From contig DATMKQ010000412.1 of assembly GCA_035571275.1 (NCBI GenBank), forward strand, positions 22,772-86,771: 64,000 nt of DNA, in the 5' to 3' direction. Positions 42,015 through 51,018 of the stretch are shown in pieces (the stretch's first letter is position 1; every line of letters starts with the position of its first letter). The position numbers and the translations under genes were made by a program. A model generated the notes under the pieces. That model saw only the letters and a list, made by a program, of their open reading frames with translations, made no database searches and was not told the origin of the DNA. This DNA is from Trebonia sp035571275. Lineage in GTDB: Bacteria > Actinomycetota > Actinomycetes > Streptosporangiales > Streptosporangiaceae.

Positions 42015-43007
42015 ATGTCAGACCCGACGCGTATGGTGGATGTTGTGTCTGTGACAGAAGCGCAACGGGATCTTGAGATTTACCGGCGTGAGCTGACCGC
42101 GTACTGCTACCGCATGCTCGGCTCCGCCTTCGAGGCTGATGACGCGGTGCAGGAGACGATGCTGCGCGCGTGGAAGAACGCGGAGTCGTTCGAGGGGCGG
42201 TCCAGCCTGCGGTCCTGGCTGTACAAAATCGCTACCAACGTATGCCTGGACGCGCTGCGCGGCGAGAAACGGCGTGCGTTGCCGATGGACCTCGGGCCGT
42301 CGTCGCCGCCACTTGAGTCGCTGCTGCGTCCGTGGTCCACCGAAGACACCTGGGTCACCCCCATCGCCGACGCCACGGTGCTGCCCGAGCACGGCGACCC
42401 GGCGGAGATCGCGGCGACCAGGGAGTCGGTCCGGCTCGCGTTCGTCACCGCGCTCCAGCACCTGCCCTCCCGGCAGCGCGCGGCGCTGATCCTGTGCGAA
42501 GTGCTGCGGCTGCCCGCGGCGGAGGCGGCGCAGGTGCTGGACGCCAGCGTCGCGTCGGTCAACAGCGCGCTGCAGCGCGCCCGCGCCACACTGGCCGACC
42601 TGCCCGACCACCAGCGGCCCGCCACGGTGGACCCGGAGAACGCGGAGCTGCTCGCCAGGTACGTGGACGCGTTCCAGCGGTACGACATGAAGGCGCTGCT
42701 CGCGCTCATCCACGAGGACGCGGTGATGACGATGCCGCCGTTCGAGTTCTGGCTCCGGGGGAACGCCGACATCACGGCGTTTATGGTGCAGCCGACGCCG
42801 AGCCTGTGCGCCGGGTCGGTGCTGCTGCCGGTGCGCGCCAACGGCGTTCAGGCCTGGGGCCAGTACAAGCCCGATCCGGCGGGCGGGTACCAGCCGTGGG
42901 GACTGCAGGTGCACGAGGTCAGCGGCGGCAAGTTCAGCCGCCTCACCTATTTTCTCGACAGCGACCGAGTGTTCCCGCTGTTCGGCCTCCCGCCGCACCT
43001 GGATTAG
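42015..43007 (+). CDS. ECF RNA polymerase sigma factor with SnoaL-like C-terminal domain (SigG/SigX5 type)
   Basis: 330 aa from ATG 42015; ATG 42033 is an alternative. Sigma region 2 is LTAYCYRMLGSAFEADDAVQETMLRAW and SFEGRSSLRSWLYKIATNVCLDALR. Region 4 is LQHLPSRQRAALILCEVLRLPAAEAAQVL and ASVNSALQRARATL. The last 110 residues form a SnoaL/NTF2-like domain (LLARYVDAFQRYDMKALLALIHEDAVMTMP). In this class the C-terminal domain takes the place of an anti-sigma factor. No anti-sigma gene is adjacent. It resembles M. tuberculosis SigG in layout. Confidence 0.92.
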   Translation: MSDPTRMVDVVSVTEAQRDLEIYRRELTAYCYRMLGSAFEADDAVQETMLRAWKNAESFEGRSSLRSWLYKIATNVCLDALRGEKRRALPMDLGPSSPPLESLLRPWSTEDTWVTPIADATVLPEHGDPAEIAATRESVRLAFVTALQHLPSRQRAALILCEVLRLPAAEAAQVLDASVASVNSALQRARATLADLPDHQRPATVDPENAELLARYVDAFQRYDMKALLALIHEDAVMTMPPFEFWLRGNADITAFMVQPTPSLCAGSVLLPVRANGVQAWGQYKPDPAGGYQPWGLQVHEVSGGKFSRLTYFLDSDRVFPLFGLPPHLD

Positions 43008-43063
43008 ACGGTATTTAGTCATCCGAACGGTGCCCGGCTTACTCGGCGAGGACTGACGTTCCG

Positions 43064-44047
43064 CTACAGGGGCAACGGCTGCCAGTCGGGTTCGGTGCCC
43101 CTGACGAGCGGGGCTGACGTGCCGTACGGGCCCTCGATCGTGGAGCGCACCGTGTAGATCCAGGGGGTACCCCTGACGTTCTTCACGTAGGCGATGGCGT
43201 GGCCGGTCGGGGCGAAGACCGCCTCGTAGCTGCCCGGCAGGACCAGCCTGGAGAGCCGGAACTCGGTGCCGTTGACAGAGCAGTGCCCGCTCGGGCAGTT
43301 CTCGCTGGTCACGATGATGTCGAGGTAGTAAACCGTGCGGATCGGGTACCAGTCGGGGTCGGTGAACCTGACAGCCGCCGTGTGGCTGTACTCCGAGCTG
43401 GGGTAGCCGTTCACGTACTCGCTCTGGCTGCTCAGGCCGAGCAGGTCAAGGCAGTATTTGAACGGCGCGCGGCACTGGGCGGCGGCGCCCTCGTACGCGA
43501 TGAAGTACCCGCCGTTGCTCGCGTGGGTCCACGCCACCGGCGCGGGCAGCGCGGCGACCTTGATCAGATGCCCGATGTTGATCGTGTCGGTGTACGTGAC
43601 TTGGGTCTTCGTGACGGTGTTGTACCTGGTCAGGTAGCCGTAGGCGGCATGTCGCGCGGTCTTCACGAACACCAGGTACTGGCCATTGCTCGACCAGGTT
43701 GGCCGGGAGTCGGTCGCTGCCGGGGCGTTGTCGGTCAGCCGGGTCTTGTGGCTGCCGTTGGCGTTCATCGCCCACAGGTTGCCGACGTCGATGTAGGCGA
43801 TCTTCTTCCCATCCGGCGACCACCGCGGGCCGCTGGCGTGGCCGTCGCCGGTGAGGCGGGTCAGGCCGGTGCCGCCCGGCTCGATGGTGAAGATGTCACC
43901 TCTGTTCACGAAGGCGATGCGGCCGGGCTTGCCGGGGTACGCGTTGGGCGTCGCACGGGCCGGGCCGGACGTACCCGCGGTGACGGTTGTGATGGCCAGG
44001 CCGAGCGCGAGGGCGCCGAGGACCGTTCTGACACCGATTCCGCGCAT
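43064..44047 (-). CDS. Secreted TolB-like beta-propeller (WD40-like) protein
   Basis: 327 aa. It has an N-terminal signal peptide (MRGIGVRTVLGALALGLAITT, cleavage near SGPARA) and PD40/TolB-type blades: IAFVNRGDIFTIEPGGTGLTRLT, GPRWSPDGKKIAYID, RPTWSSNGQYLVFVK, and a later EAVFAPTGHAIAYV. Cys pairs (CRAPFKYC, CPSGHC) suggest disulfides, in line with export. GGGGAG precedes ATG 44047. Its role is unknown; such propellers often bind ligands or partner proteins. Confidence 0.9.
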   Translation of the reverse strand: MRGIGVRTVLGALALGLAITTVTAGTSGPARATPNAYPGKPGRIAFVNRGDIFTIEPGGTGLTRLTGDGHASGPRWSPDGKKIAYIDVGNLWAMNANGSHKTRLTDNAPAATDSRPTWSSNGQYLVFVKTARHAAYGYLTRYNTVTKTQVTYTDTINIGHLIKVAALPAPVAWTHASNGGYFIAYEGAAAQCRAPFKYCLDLLGLSSQSEYVNGYPSSEYSHTAAVRFTDPDWYPIRTVYYLDIIVTSENCPSGHCSVNGTEFRLSRLVLPGSYEAVFAPTGHAIAYVKNVRGTPWIYTVRSTIEGPYGTSAPLVRGTEPDWQPLPL

Positions 44048-44134
44048 GGTCGCTCCCCTTTTTCGCGGTCACCCGAGTCGACGGCTTATTCTCCCACCAT
44101 GGTCTGTTCCACGGCCCGATTGGCGAGATAACGG

Positions 44135-44890
44135 ATGCGAGCTCTTTTTATCAAGCAAGACCACGCCTCGCCGAGCGGGCTTGTCGGCGAGGCGTTCACC
44201 GACCTGGGCTACGACGTGTCCGAGTTCACCGTGGTGCCCGCCGGGCGATACCACTCCCCCGACGTCACGGTGACCTTTCCCGACCCGGCCGGCTACGACG
44301 CGGTCGTCCCGTTCGGCGCGGTGTGGTCGGTGTACGACGACACGGCGATCGGGACCTGGATCGGGGACGAGATCGCCTTCACGCGGCACGCCATCCGGCT
44401 CGGGGTCCCGGTGCTCGGGATCTGTTTCGGCGGCCAGATGCTCGCCGCCGCCGTCGGCGGCCAGGTGACGCGCGCGCCCGAGGCGGAGATCGGCTGGAAT
44501 TTCGTTGATTCTGACATCCCAGGCCTGATCGACCCCGGCCCGTGGTTCCAGTGGCACTCCGACCGGTTCACGCCGCCGGCCGGGGTGCCGGTCATCGCCA
44601 GGTCGGCGCTCGCGGACCAGGCGTTCACCGTCGGGCGCTCGCTCGCCGTGCAGTTCCACCCCGAGCTCACGCCCGCGGTGCTTGAGTGCTGGCTGGACAA
44701 CGGCGGCGAGGCGGAACTGGCCGCCCAGGGCGCGTCCGCCGCGGAGCTGATGGCGCGGACGCGGCGGCTGGCCGGAGCCTGCGCTGCTCGCACCCGTGAG
44801 CTCGTCCGCCGCTTCACGCGGCAGGTCGCGACCGCGCCGGTCGCTCTCGCGCTCGCCGCGGACCACCAGCGGCCCGCTGACATCGGGTAA
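44135..44890 (+). CDS. Class I glutamine amidotransferase-like protein
   Basis: 251 aa. The triad is visible: Cys in VLGICFGGQMLAAAVGG and His-x-Glu in LAVQFHPELTP. It belongs to the stand-alone GATase1 group, related to GMP synthase glutaminase domains and gamma-glutamyl-peptide hydrolases. It has no synthase domain. A glutamine-synthetase family gene lies about 900 bases downstream on the same strand, so the two may belong to one nitrogen or polyamine pathway, but a TauE exporter lies between. Confidence 0.9.
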   Translation: MRALFIKQDHASPSGLVGEAFTDLGYDVSEFTVVPAGRYHSPDVTVTFPDPAGYDAVVPFGAVWSVYDDTAIGTWIGDEIAFTRHAIRLGVPVLGICFGGQMLAAAVGGQVTRAPEAEIGWNFVDSDIPGLIDPGPWFQWHSDRFTPPAGVPVIARSALADQAFTVGRSLAVQFHPELTPAVLECWLDNGGEAELAAQGASAAELMARTRRLAGACAARTRELVRRFTRQVATAPVALALAADHQRPADIG

Positions 44891-44952
44891 TGCGACGGTT
44901 CTCACACGGCCGGCGGGACGACACGCCGTATGCGTGACGTTAGCGTGAACTC

Positions 44953-45741
44953 GTGCCGCACACGATCGCCGAAGCCTTCGCCCTGCTCGGGGTCGGGCTG
45001 GCGGCGGGCACGATCAACACCGTCGTCGGCTCGGGCACGCTGATCACGTTCCCGACGTTGCTGGCGTTCGGCTACCCGCCGGTGCTCGCCAACGTGAGCA
45101 ACAACGTGGGCCTGGTGCCCGGCGTGCTCAGCGGGGTGCACGGCTACCGCGCCGAATTGCACGGCCAGCGAGAGCGGGCGACCGTGCTCGGGGCGGCATC
45201 GGTATGCGGCGGCCTGGTCGGCGCGATCCTGCTGCTCGTCCTGCCCGCGTCGGCGTTCAAGGCGATCGTTCCGGCGCTGATCGGCATCGCGCTCGTGATG
45301 GTCGTCGTGCAGCCCTGGCTGGCTAGCTGGGTCGGCGCGCGGCGGCGTCGCCGCTCGTCTGAGCAAGCTGGCCTGCGCGAACCCGGCACCGGAGTCGGGC
45401 CCGTGCTGTGGCTGCTGGTCTTCTGCACCGGCGTCTACGGCGGGTACTTCGGCGCGGCGCAGGGCGTCCTGCTGATCGGGCTGCTCGGGATCGCGCTCAA
45501 CGACAGCCTGCAGCGCGTCAACGCGTTGAAGAACGTCCTCGCGGGGCTGGTGAACGGGGTCGCGGCGGTCATCTTCATCGCGTTCTCGCACGTCGCCTGG
45601 GGTGTCGCCGCACTGATCGCGGTGGGGTCAGTGCTCGGCGGCCAGATCGGCGCCCGGGTGGGCCGCCGGCTCGAGCCCTGGGCGCTGCGGCTGCTGATCA
45701 TCTGCGTGGGCACCGCGGCCCTGATCAAGCTGCTGGTGTGA
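44953..45741 (+). CDS. TauE/SafE-family sulfite exporter-like permease
   Basis: 262 aa from GTG 44953. Eight hydrophobic helices are split into two halves by a charged loop (ARRRRRSSEQAGLREPGTG). The family motifs are GLAAGTINTVVGSGTLITFPTLL at the start and GVYGGYFGAAQGVLLIGLLGIAL in the second half. Family members export sulfite, taurine-derived sulfonates or similar small anions; the substrate here is not known. Confidence 0.92.
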   Translation: MPHTIAEAFALLGVGLAAGTINTVVGSGTLITFPTLLAFGYPPVLANVSNNVGLVPGVLSGVHGYRAELHGQRERATVLGAASVCGGLVGAILLLVLPASAFKAIVPALIGIALVMVVVQPWLASWVGARRRRRSSEQAGLREPGTGVGPVLWLLVFCTGVYGGYFGAAQGVLLIGLLGIALNDSLQRVNALKNVLAGLVNGVAAVIFIAFSHVAWGVAALIAVGSVLGGQIGARVGRRLEPWALRLLIICVGTAALIKLLV

Positions 45742-45786
45742 ACTTAGTGGTTCCGCTCGGCGGGGGTCGATGCGTAACCTGCTGCA

Positions 45787-47289
45787 ATGAGCACACCACC
45801 GGACGCGGGGGTCGGGCAGCCTGGCTTCGTCGAAAGGTACGGGCTGCGGTCAGCTGAGGCGACCACGATGGCGCGCGAACTGGCCGAACGGATCGTCACC
45901 CATGACCTGCGCACGGTGCGGCTGGCCGTCGTCGACCAGCACGGCGTGCCGCGGGCGAAGTCACTGTCGCCATCGGCGGCGGTCGCCGCGCTGTTTAACG
46001 GGCTCGACTTCTCTGGCGCCATCTACAGCCTCGACTCTAGCAACCAGGTATTCGTCCCCCCGTTCGAGCGCGGCGGCGGTTTCGGCGTCGAGGAGTTCAC
46101 CGGGTTTCCCGACGTGGTGCTTGTGCCGGACCCGACCACGTTCCAGGTGCTGCCGTGGGCGGACCGGACCGCGTGGATTCTGTGTGACGCTTACTTCGGC
46201 AACGGGCAGCCGGTGCCGCTTGACGGGCGCGGACTGCTCAGGCGCCAGCTCGCAGCGCTGGGCGAACTCGGGTACGACTACGTGGCCGGGCTGGAGGTCG
46301 AGTTCTACATCGTGTCGCTGGCAGGCGGCCCGCTCGCGCCGGAGAACGCCGGGTTCGCTCCGCCGCCGCCCGGGGTGTCCGTGTTCGAGCGAGGCTACCA
46401 GTACCTGTCCGAGGTCCGTCTCGACTCGATGTCCTCGACGCTGGAGGCGCTGCGAGACGCCCTCAGCGGCGTCGGCCTGCTGCCCCGGTCGATGGAGGAC
46501 GAGTGGGGCCCCGGGCAGCTTGAGTTCTCCTTCTCGCCGATCAAGGGCCTGGCCGCGGCGGACGCGGCGATGCTCTTCCGGTCCGCGGTGAAGCAGGTCT
46601 GCCAGCGCCGCGGGCTGCTCGCGACCTTCATGTGCAGGCCCGCGCTGCCCAATTTCTTCTCCTCCGGCTGGCACCTGCACCAGTCGCTCGTGTCACGCTC
46701 ATCCGGCGCCAACGCGTTCGTCTCCGAGTCAGGGCCACTGTCCGAGGTAGGACAGCAGTACGTGGCCGGGCTGCTCGAGCACGCGGTGCCCTCGCTCGTG
46801 TTCGCCGCGCCGACGGTGAACGGCTACAAGCGGTTCCGGCCGTACTCGTTCGCGCCTGACCGGGTGTGCTGGGCAGTCGAGAACCGCGGCGCGCTGATCC
46901 GGGTGCAAGGCTCGGCCGGGGATGCCAGCGCGCACATCGAGAACCGGATAGGCGAGCCCGCCGCCAACCCGTACCTGTACCTGGCGGCGAACATCGCCGC
47001 GGGCGCGGACGGGATCGCCCGCGGCCTGACGCCGCCCGCACCCGTGGAGGCCGATCCGTATAAGGCGCCCTCGCCGCTGCTGCCAACGTCCCTGTCGGCG
47101 GCGGTCAAGGCGCTGGACGGGGACAGCTTCTACCGTTCGGCATTCGGCGACACGCTGATCGACTACCTGCTGATGATGAAGCGGGCCGAGATCGGGCGGT
47201 ACGAGGCCGCCCTGGCGGCCGCCGGAGTATCGGACTCCGCGGACGAGGTAACCGACTGGGAGATGCGCGAGTACTTCGAGTTCTTCTAG
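45787..47289 (+). CDS. Glutamine synthetase family protein
   Basis: 500 aa. The N-terminal beta-grasp part contains VRLAVVDQHGVPRAKSL and FQVLPWADRTAWILCD. The catalytic domain has GLEVEFYIV (metal-binding Glu pair), EDEWGPGQLEFSFSP, FSSGWHLHQSL (His of the ATP site) and FRPYSFAPDRVCWAVENRGALIRV (ENRG and Arg of the glutamate site). Divergence from GlnA suggests a gamma-glutamyl-amine or -polyamine ligase rather than housekeeping glutamine synthetase. An upstream GATase fits a gamma-glutamylation/hydrolysis pathway, but this is inference. Confidence 0.92.
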   Translation: MSTPPDAGVGQPGFVERYGLRSAEATTMARELAERIVTHDLRTVRLAVVDQHGVPRAKSLSPSAAVAALFNGLDFSGAIYSLDSSNQVFVPPFERGGGFGVEEFTGFPDVVLVPDPTTFQVLPWADRTAWILCDAYFGNGQPVPLDGRGLLRRQLAALGELGYDYVAGLEVEFYIVSLAGGPLAPENAGFAPPPPGVSVFERGYQYLSEVRLDSMSSTLEALRDALSGVGLLPRSMEDEWGPGQLEFSFSPIKGLAAADAAMLFRSAVKQVCQRRGLLATFMCRPALPNFFSSGWHLHQSLVSRSSGANAFVSESGPLSEVGQQYVAGLLEHAVPSLVFAAPTVNGYKRFRPYSFAPDRVCWAVENRGALIRVQGSAGDASAHIENRIGEPAANPYLYLAANIAAGADGIARGLTPPAPVEADPYKAPSPLLPTSLSAAVKALDGDSFYRSAFGDTLIDYLLMMKRAEIGRYEAALAAAGVSDSADEVTDWEMREYFEFF

Positions 47290-47551
47290 CCCGTGGCAGC
47301 CCCGCACTCGCGTATCCCGATGCACCCCAGCCCCTCCGGTACCCCCGCGACACCGCCGGACGGACAACGTGGAACATCCTCCGGGTCCCAGGACGGACAA
47401 ACTTCCGTCCTAATCCAGCTGCCCGGAACTCCGGGCGTGGCCGGCGCGGAACCGGGCGTGGTCGGCGCGGCGGGGGCAGCGCTGGGCGCGTGGGTCTGAC
47501 GGTCTGGCGCGGTTGCCGTCTCCACGGGGACGCGGTCGCTACGATGGCGCG

Positions 47552-49087
47552 ATGGGCAGGAAGAGTCGTCGGCGTTCCGGACACGCGGGAAGTGCTCCGG
47601 CGAAGAGAACCTCTACGGGGAAGCCGACCAGGCGGAGCAGCACCGCGAGCGCTAGTGCCGACGCGGCCAAACTATTCGCAAGCGGCCTTGATGGGCTTTG
47701 GGCCACCATAGCGTCGGGCGACGTGCTCGACTCCGAAATGCAGGCGTCGGTCTTCGCGTCGCTGGTGCTGATGGCTGACAGGTCCGACGAGGATTTCGGG
47801 GTGCCGGCCGAGGAGATTCCCGGCCTGCTGATCGAGTCGGCCATCGAGGGCCGGTACACGCCGGAAAGCGCCGCGTTCTGCCGGCTTCTCATGTTCCTAG
47901 GCTCGCCGGCGCTCAAGGCGGCAGCGAGCAAGGCGCTCGAGGAGCACACCGACGACGGGATCTATCCGCCGGACTGGGTCACCGACGCTGGGAGGCCGCT
48001 CCCGCACCGCGCGTGGCGAAGCTACAGCGTCTTCGGCGACGAGGAATTCTTCGTCATCACGTTCAACTACGGCGACGCGGAGCATGCGATCCTGGTCGGG
48101 CTCGATCTGACGATGCTGCCATGCATCGGGGTCCTGAGGGCCAGCCCGGACCCGGACAAGCTGATCAAGGTCGTCCGCGGCCGAGATGAGCCGTTCGAGC
48201 GATTCGAGGAGATCACGCTGACCGAGGCGCGACGCCGCATCGAGGGGCTGCTGGCCCGCGCCGATGAAGACCTGGACCCGGATGTCAGCAACTCCTCGTT
48301 CATGTGCCTGCCAATCGTCCGGTCTCGGATCCGCCGCCTCCCGGCCGGACCGCCCCACGCGACCGTGACGTACACGGCCGCGCACCGGGCGGCCGCCGTG
48401 GGTGACTTCCTGCGCAGCCCGCTCGCGGCGTCAGCGGGTGACGCCGACGCCGCGAGGTTCTGGGCCGAGGTGCTCACCGGGTACAGCGGCCGCGTCCCTG
48501 GGGAGGCGCCAGCTCACGTGGGCCCGGGCAGGCTCGAAGCGGCGCTGCGGTGGCACGTTGTCCGCACGTTCACCCTGACGGATGCGCAACGGGAGAGCCT
48601 GCAGCCCGCGGTGACCGCGTGGAGCCGGTGGGCGGCCGGCCGGCAGGGGCTCGACGACGCGGCCACCGCGCGGATGCTGGAGCTCCTGCAGAAGGTCTTC
48701 GACGACTTCGGGTCCGCGTATGACAGCCCGGGCAGCATCGCGCACCGCGGCTACGTGCGCGACCTCGCCGTGACGAGTGATGTCGACGTCGCCTGGCTGG
48801 CCGAATGTCGCGCCCGGCGGGAGTTCGCCGTGCCCCGCCCCGTGGACCGCGAGCCCGGCCGTGAAGTCCTTGACGCCGCCGATCAAGACCACCGGGTCGT
48901 TATCTCGATATCCGAGTTCGGTATGTGCGATACCGGTCTCATGCCACGCAAGGAGTGGGTGCAGGCGGTGAACCGCGTCGTGGAGGAGCTGTGGCACGAC
49001 GACCCGCCGACGACCTGGCAGACGGCTCAGCGGCTGCGCGCCAAGGGGATGGCCCGGCACGACATCATTCACTCGCTCGCCACTTAG
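47552..49087 (+). CDS. Large hypothetical protein with DUF1841-like C-terminus
   Basis: 511 aa from ATG 47552. A basic Ser/Thr/Arg-rich tail (1-30, MGRKSRRRSGHAGSAPAK) precedes an acidic helical region, then a central mixed domain. The last 60 residues (WHDDPPTTWQTAQRLRAKGMARHDIIHSLA) resemble the DUF1841 signature, in which a Trp, Pro and conserved H-x-x-H-like pattern form the end. I know no function. The gap 47290-47551 holds only a 6-bp-stem hairpin (47421-47436), possibly the terminator of the previous gene. Confidence 0.75.
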   Translation: MGRKSRRRSGHAGSAPAKRTSTGKPTRRSSTASASADAAKLFASGLDGLWATIASGDVLDSEMQASVFASLVLMADRSDEDFGVPAEEIPGLLIESAIEGRYTPESAAFCRLLMFLGSPALKAAASKALEEHTDDGIYPPDWVTDAGRPLPHRAWRSYSVFGDEEFFVITFNYGDAEHAILVGLDLTMLPCIGVLRASPDPDKLIKVVRGRDEPFERFEEITLTEARRRIEGLLARADEDLDPDVSNSSFMCLPIVRSRIRRLPAGPPHATVTYTAAHRAAAVGDFLRSPLAASAGDADAARFWAEVLTGYSGRVPGEAPAHVGPGRLEAALRWHVVRTFTLTDAQRESLQPAVTAWSRWAAGRQGLDDAATARMLELLQKVFDDFGSAYDSPGSIAHRGYVRDLAVTSDVDVAWLAECRARREFAVPRPVDREPGREVLDAADQDHRVVISISEFGMCDTGLMPRKEWVQAVNRVVEELWHDDPPTTWQTAQRLRAKGMARHDIIHSLAT

Positions 49088-49099
49088 CACAGGCCGGCG

Positions 49100-49160
49100 C
49101 AGTACTGGCCGGCTCAGTACAGGCCACGCTCGGTACAGGCCGATTCAGTACAGGCCGACG
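49100..49160. repeat. Four 15-16 bp tandem repeats at 3' end of fhs
   Basis: Units CAGTACTGGCCGGCT, CAGTACAGGCCACGCT, CGGTACAGGCCGATT and CAGTACAGGCCGACG lie at 49100-49114, 49115-49130, 49131-49145 and 49146-49160. The last unit contains the terminal codons (Gly-Leu-Tyr) and stop of the formate-tetrahydrofolate ligase gene. The others are decayed copies of that gene end, between two convergent genes. Confidence 0.85.
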
Positions 49161-50842
49161 ATGTCGCCGTTGTCGTCGATGTCGATGCTCACCGCGGCCG
49201 GGTTGGAGGCCAGGCCTGGCATCGTGCGCATGTCGCCGCAGATCGGGTAGACGAAGCCCGCGCCGACCGAGGCCCGGACCTCGCGGACGGGGAGGCGGAA
49301 CCCCGTCGGCGCGCCCTTCAGGTTCGCGTCGTGGGACAGCGAGTACTGGGTCTTGGCGATGCAGACCGGCAGGTCGCCGAAGCCGTTCTTCTCGTACCCG
49401 TCGAGTTGGCGAGCCGCCAGCGGCGTGTAGTCGACACCGTCCGCGCCGTAGATCTTCGTGGCGAGCGCCTCGATCTTCTCCCGCAGCGACGCCTGCGACG
49501 GGTACAGGTGGTGGAACGAGTTCGGCCTGGCCGCGACCTCGGCGACCGCCTCGGCGAGCTGGGCGGCGCCCCGGCCGCCGTCGGTGAAGTGCGTGCAGAC
49601 CGCCGAATTGACGCCCATAGAAGAGGCTAGCTCCCTGATCGCCGCGTGCTCGGACGGGAAGTCGGTCGGCATGGAGTTGATCGCGACCACCGGCTCGACG
49701 CCGTGCGCCCTGACGTTCTCCAGCTGCTTGCGCAGGTTGGCGGCGCCGATCATGACGTCCTCGGGGTTCTCCGTGAGCATCGCCTCGGGCAGCGGGCGGC
49801 CCGCGACGACGCGGTACTTGCCGGAGTGCGACTTCAGAGCGCGAACGGTGGCGACCACCACGGCGGCGTCCGGCTTCAGGCCGGAGACCCGGCATTTGAT
49901 ATTGAAGAACCGCTCGGCGCCCATGTCCGCGCCGAACCCGGCTTCCGTCACAAGGAAGTCTCCGGTGTGGATACCGATCAGGTCGGCCACCACGCTTGAG
50001 TTGCCGTGCGCGATGTTGCCGAACGGTCCCGCGTGCACGAACACCGGAGTGTTCTCCAGCGTCTGGAGCAGGTTCGGCTTCAGCGCCTCCCGCATGATCA
50101 CGGCCATCGCGCCCGCGGCCTTGAGCTGCTCGGCCGTCACCGGCTCGCCGGCCTTCGTGTAGCCGATCACGATCCGGCCCAGCCGGGCCCGCATGTCCTT
50201 CAGCGACCGAGACAGCGCGAGGACCGCCATCGCCTCGGACGCGGCGGTGATGTCGAAACCTGCCTGCCTCGGCACCCCGTCCCCGGCGGCGCCAAGGCCG
50301 ATCACGATGTTGCGCAGCGCTCGGTCGTTGACGTCGAGCACCCGCTTCCAGGTGATCTGGTTCAGGTCGATACCAAGCTGATTGCCCATGTACAGGTGGT
50401 TGTCCAGCATCGCGGCGAGCTGGTTGTGCGCCGCGGTGACCGCGTGCATGTCGCCGGTCAGGTGCAGGTTCAGCAGCTCGAACGGCACCGCCTGGCTGTA
50501 GCCGCCGCCGGCCGCGCCGCCTTTGATGCCGAACGTCGGGCCCATCGACGCCTGCCTGATCGAGATCGTGGCCCGCTTGCCGATGTGCTGGAACGCCTGG
50601 CCGAGACCGATCGTGGTGGTGGTCTTGCCCTCGCCGAGCGGGGTCGGCGTGATCGCGGTGACGACAACGTACTTGGCCGTGGGCTGGTCGGCGAGCTCTT
50701 CGACGGCCTTGAGGTCGATCTTGGCGACGTGCTCGCCGTGCAATTCGGTCAGCCACGGGGGGATGCCGACGTCCTCGGCGATCTCCGCGATAGGTTTTAG
50801 CGTGGCGTTCCTGGCGATCTCCAGGGCGCTGGGCATGGGCAT
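49145..50842 (-). CDS. fhs: Formate-tetrahydrofolate ligase (formyl-THF synthetase)
   Basis: 565 aa from ATG 50842, with GGAGG (complement of 49-53 after 50800) six bases upstream; the longer frame to 50926 is not needed. Family blocks are ALEIARNATLKPI, AITPTPLGEGKTTTTIGL (P-loop), SMGPTFGIKGGAAGGGYSQ, LHLTGDMHAVTAAHN, and the C-terminal GICGDMRTMPGL-type segment (seen as YPICGDMRTMPGLASNPA). It makes 10-formyl-THF from formate, THF and ATP for one-carbon metabolism. Length matches the family (about 555). It is a single gene. Confidence 0.96.
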   Translation of the reverse strand: MPMPSALEIARNATLKPIAEIAEDVGIPPWLTELHGEHVAKIDLKAVEELADQPTAKYVVVTAITPTPLGEGKTTTTIGLGQAFQHIGKRATISIRQASMGPTFGIKGGAAGGGYSQAVPFELLNLHLTGDMHAVTAAHNQLAAMLDNHLYMGNQLGIDLNQITWKRVLDVNDRALRNIVIGLGAAGDGVPRQAGFDITAASEAMAVLALSRSLKDMRARLGRIVIGYTKAGEPVTAEQLKAAGAMAVIMREALKPNLLQTLENTPVFVHAGPFGNIAHGNSSVVADLIGIHTGDFLVTEAGFGADMGAERFFNIKCRVSGLKPDAAVVVATVRALKSHSGKYRVVAGRPLPEAMLTENPEDVMIGAANLRKQLENVRAHGVEPVVAINSMPTDFPSEHAAIRELASSMGVNSAVCTHFTDGGRGAAQLAEAVAEVAARPNSFHHLYPSQASLREKIEALATKIYGADGVDYTPLAARQLDGYEKNGFGDLPVCIAKTQYSLSHDANLKGAPTGFRLPVREVRASVGAGFVYPICGDMRTMPGLASNPAAVSIDIDDNGDIVGLY

Positions 50843-51018
50843 CGCTAACCTCCGACCGCAGGAATGTCGCTCCTGAGGCGATTGTTGCTCAAGCACCAGG
50901 TCAGCAGTCCATGGGGCGGAAACCAAAAACGCCCACGGGAATTCTGCGCTCGCGGATATTGAATCTCCGCATTAAGTGACCGTTTGCGGGAAACCACTAT
51001 TCGTTCTGAATATTATTA

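Noticed and set aside
47293..47499. 68-codon Pro/Gly/Ala-rich frame after the glutamine-synthetase family gene
   Set aside because: Low complexity, no start signal and no homologue-like motif. The segment contains a GC hairpin and is treated as intergenic.
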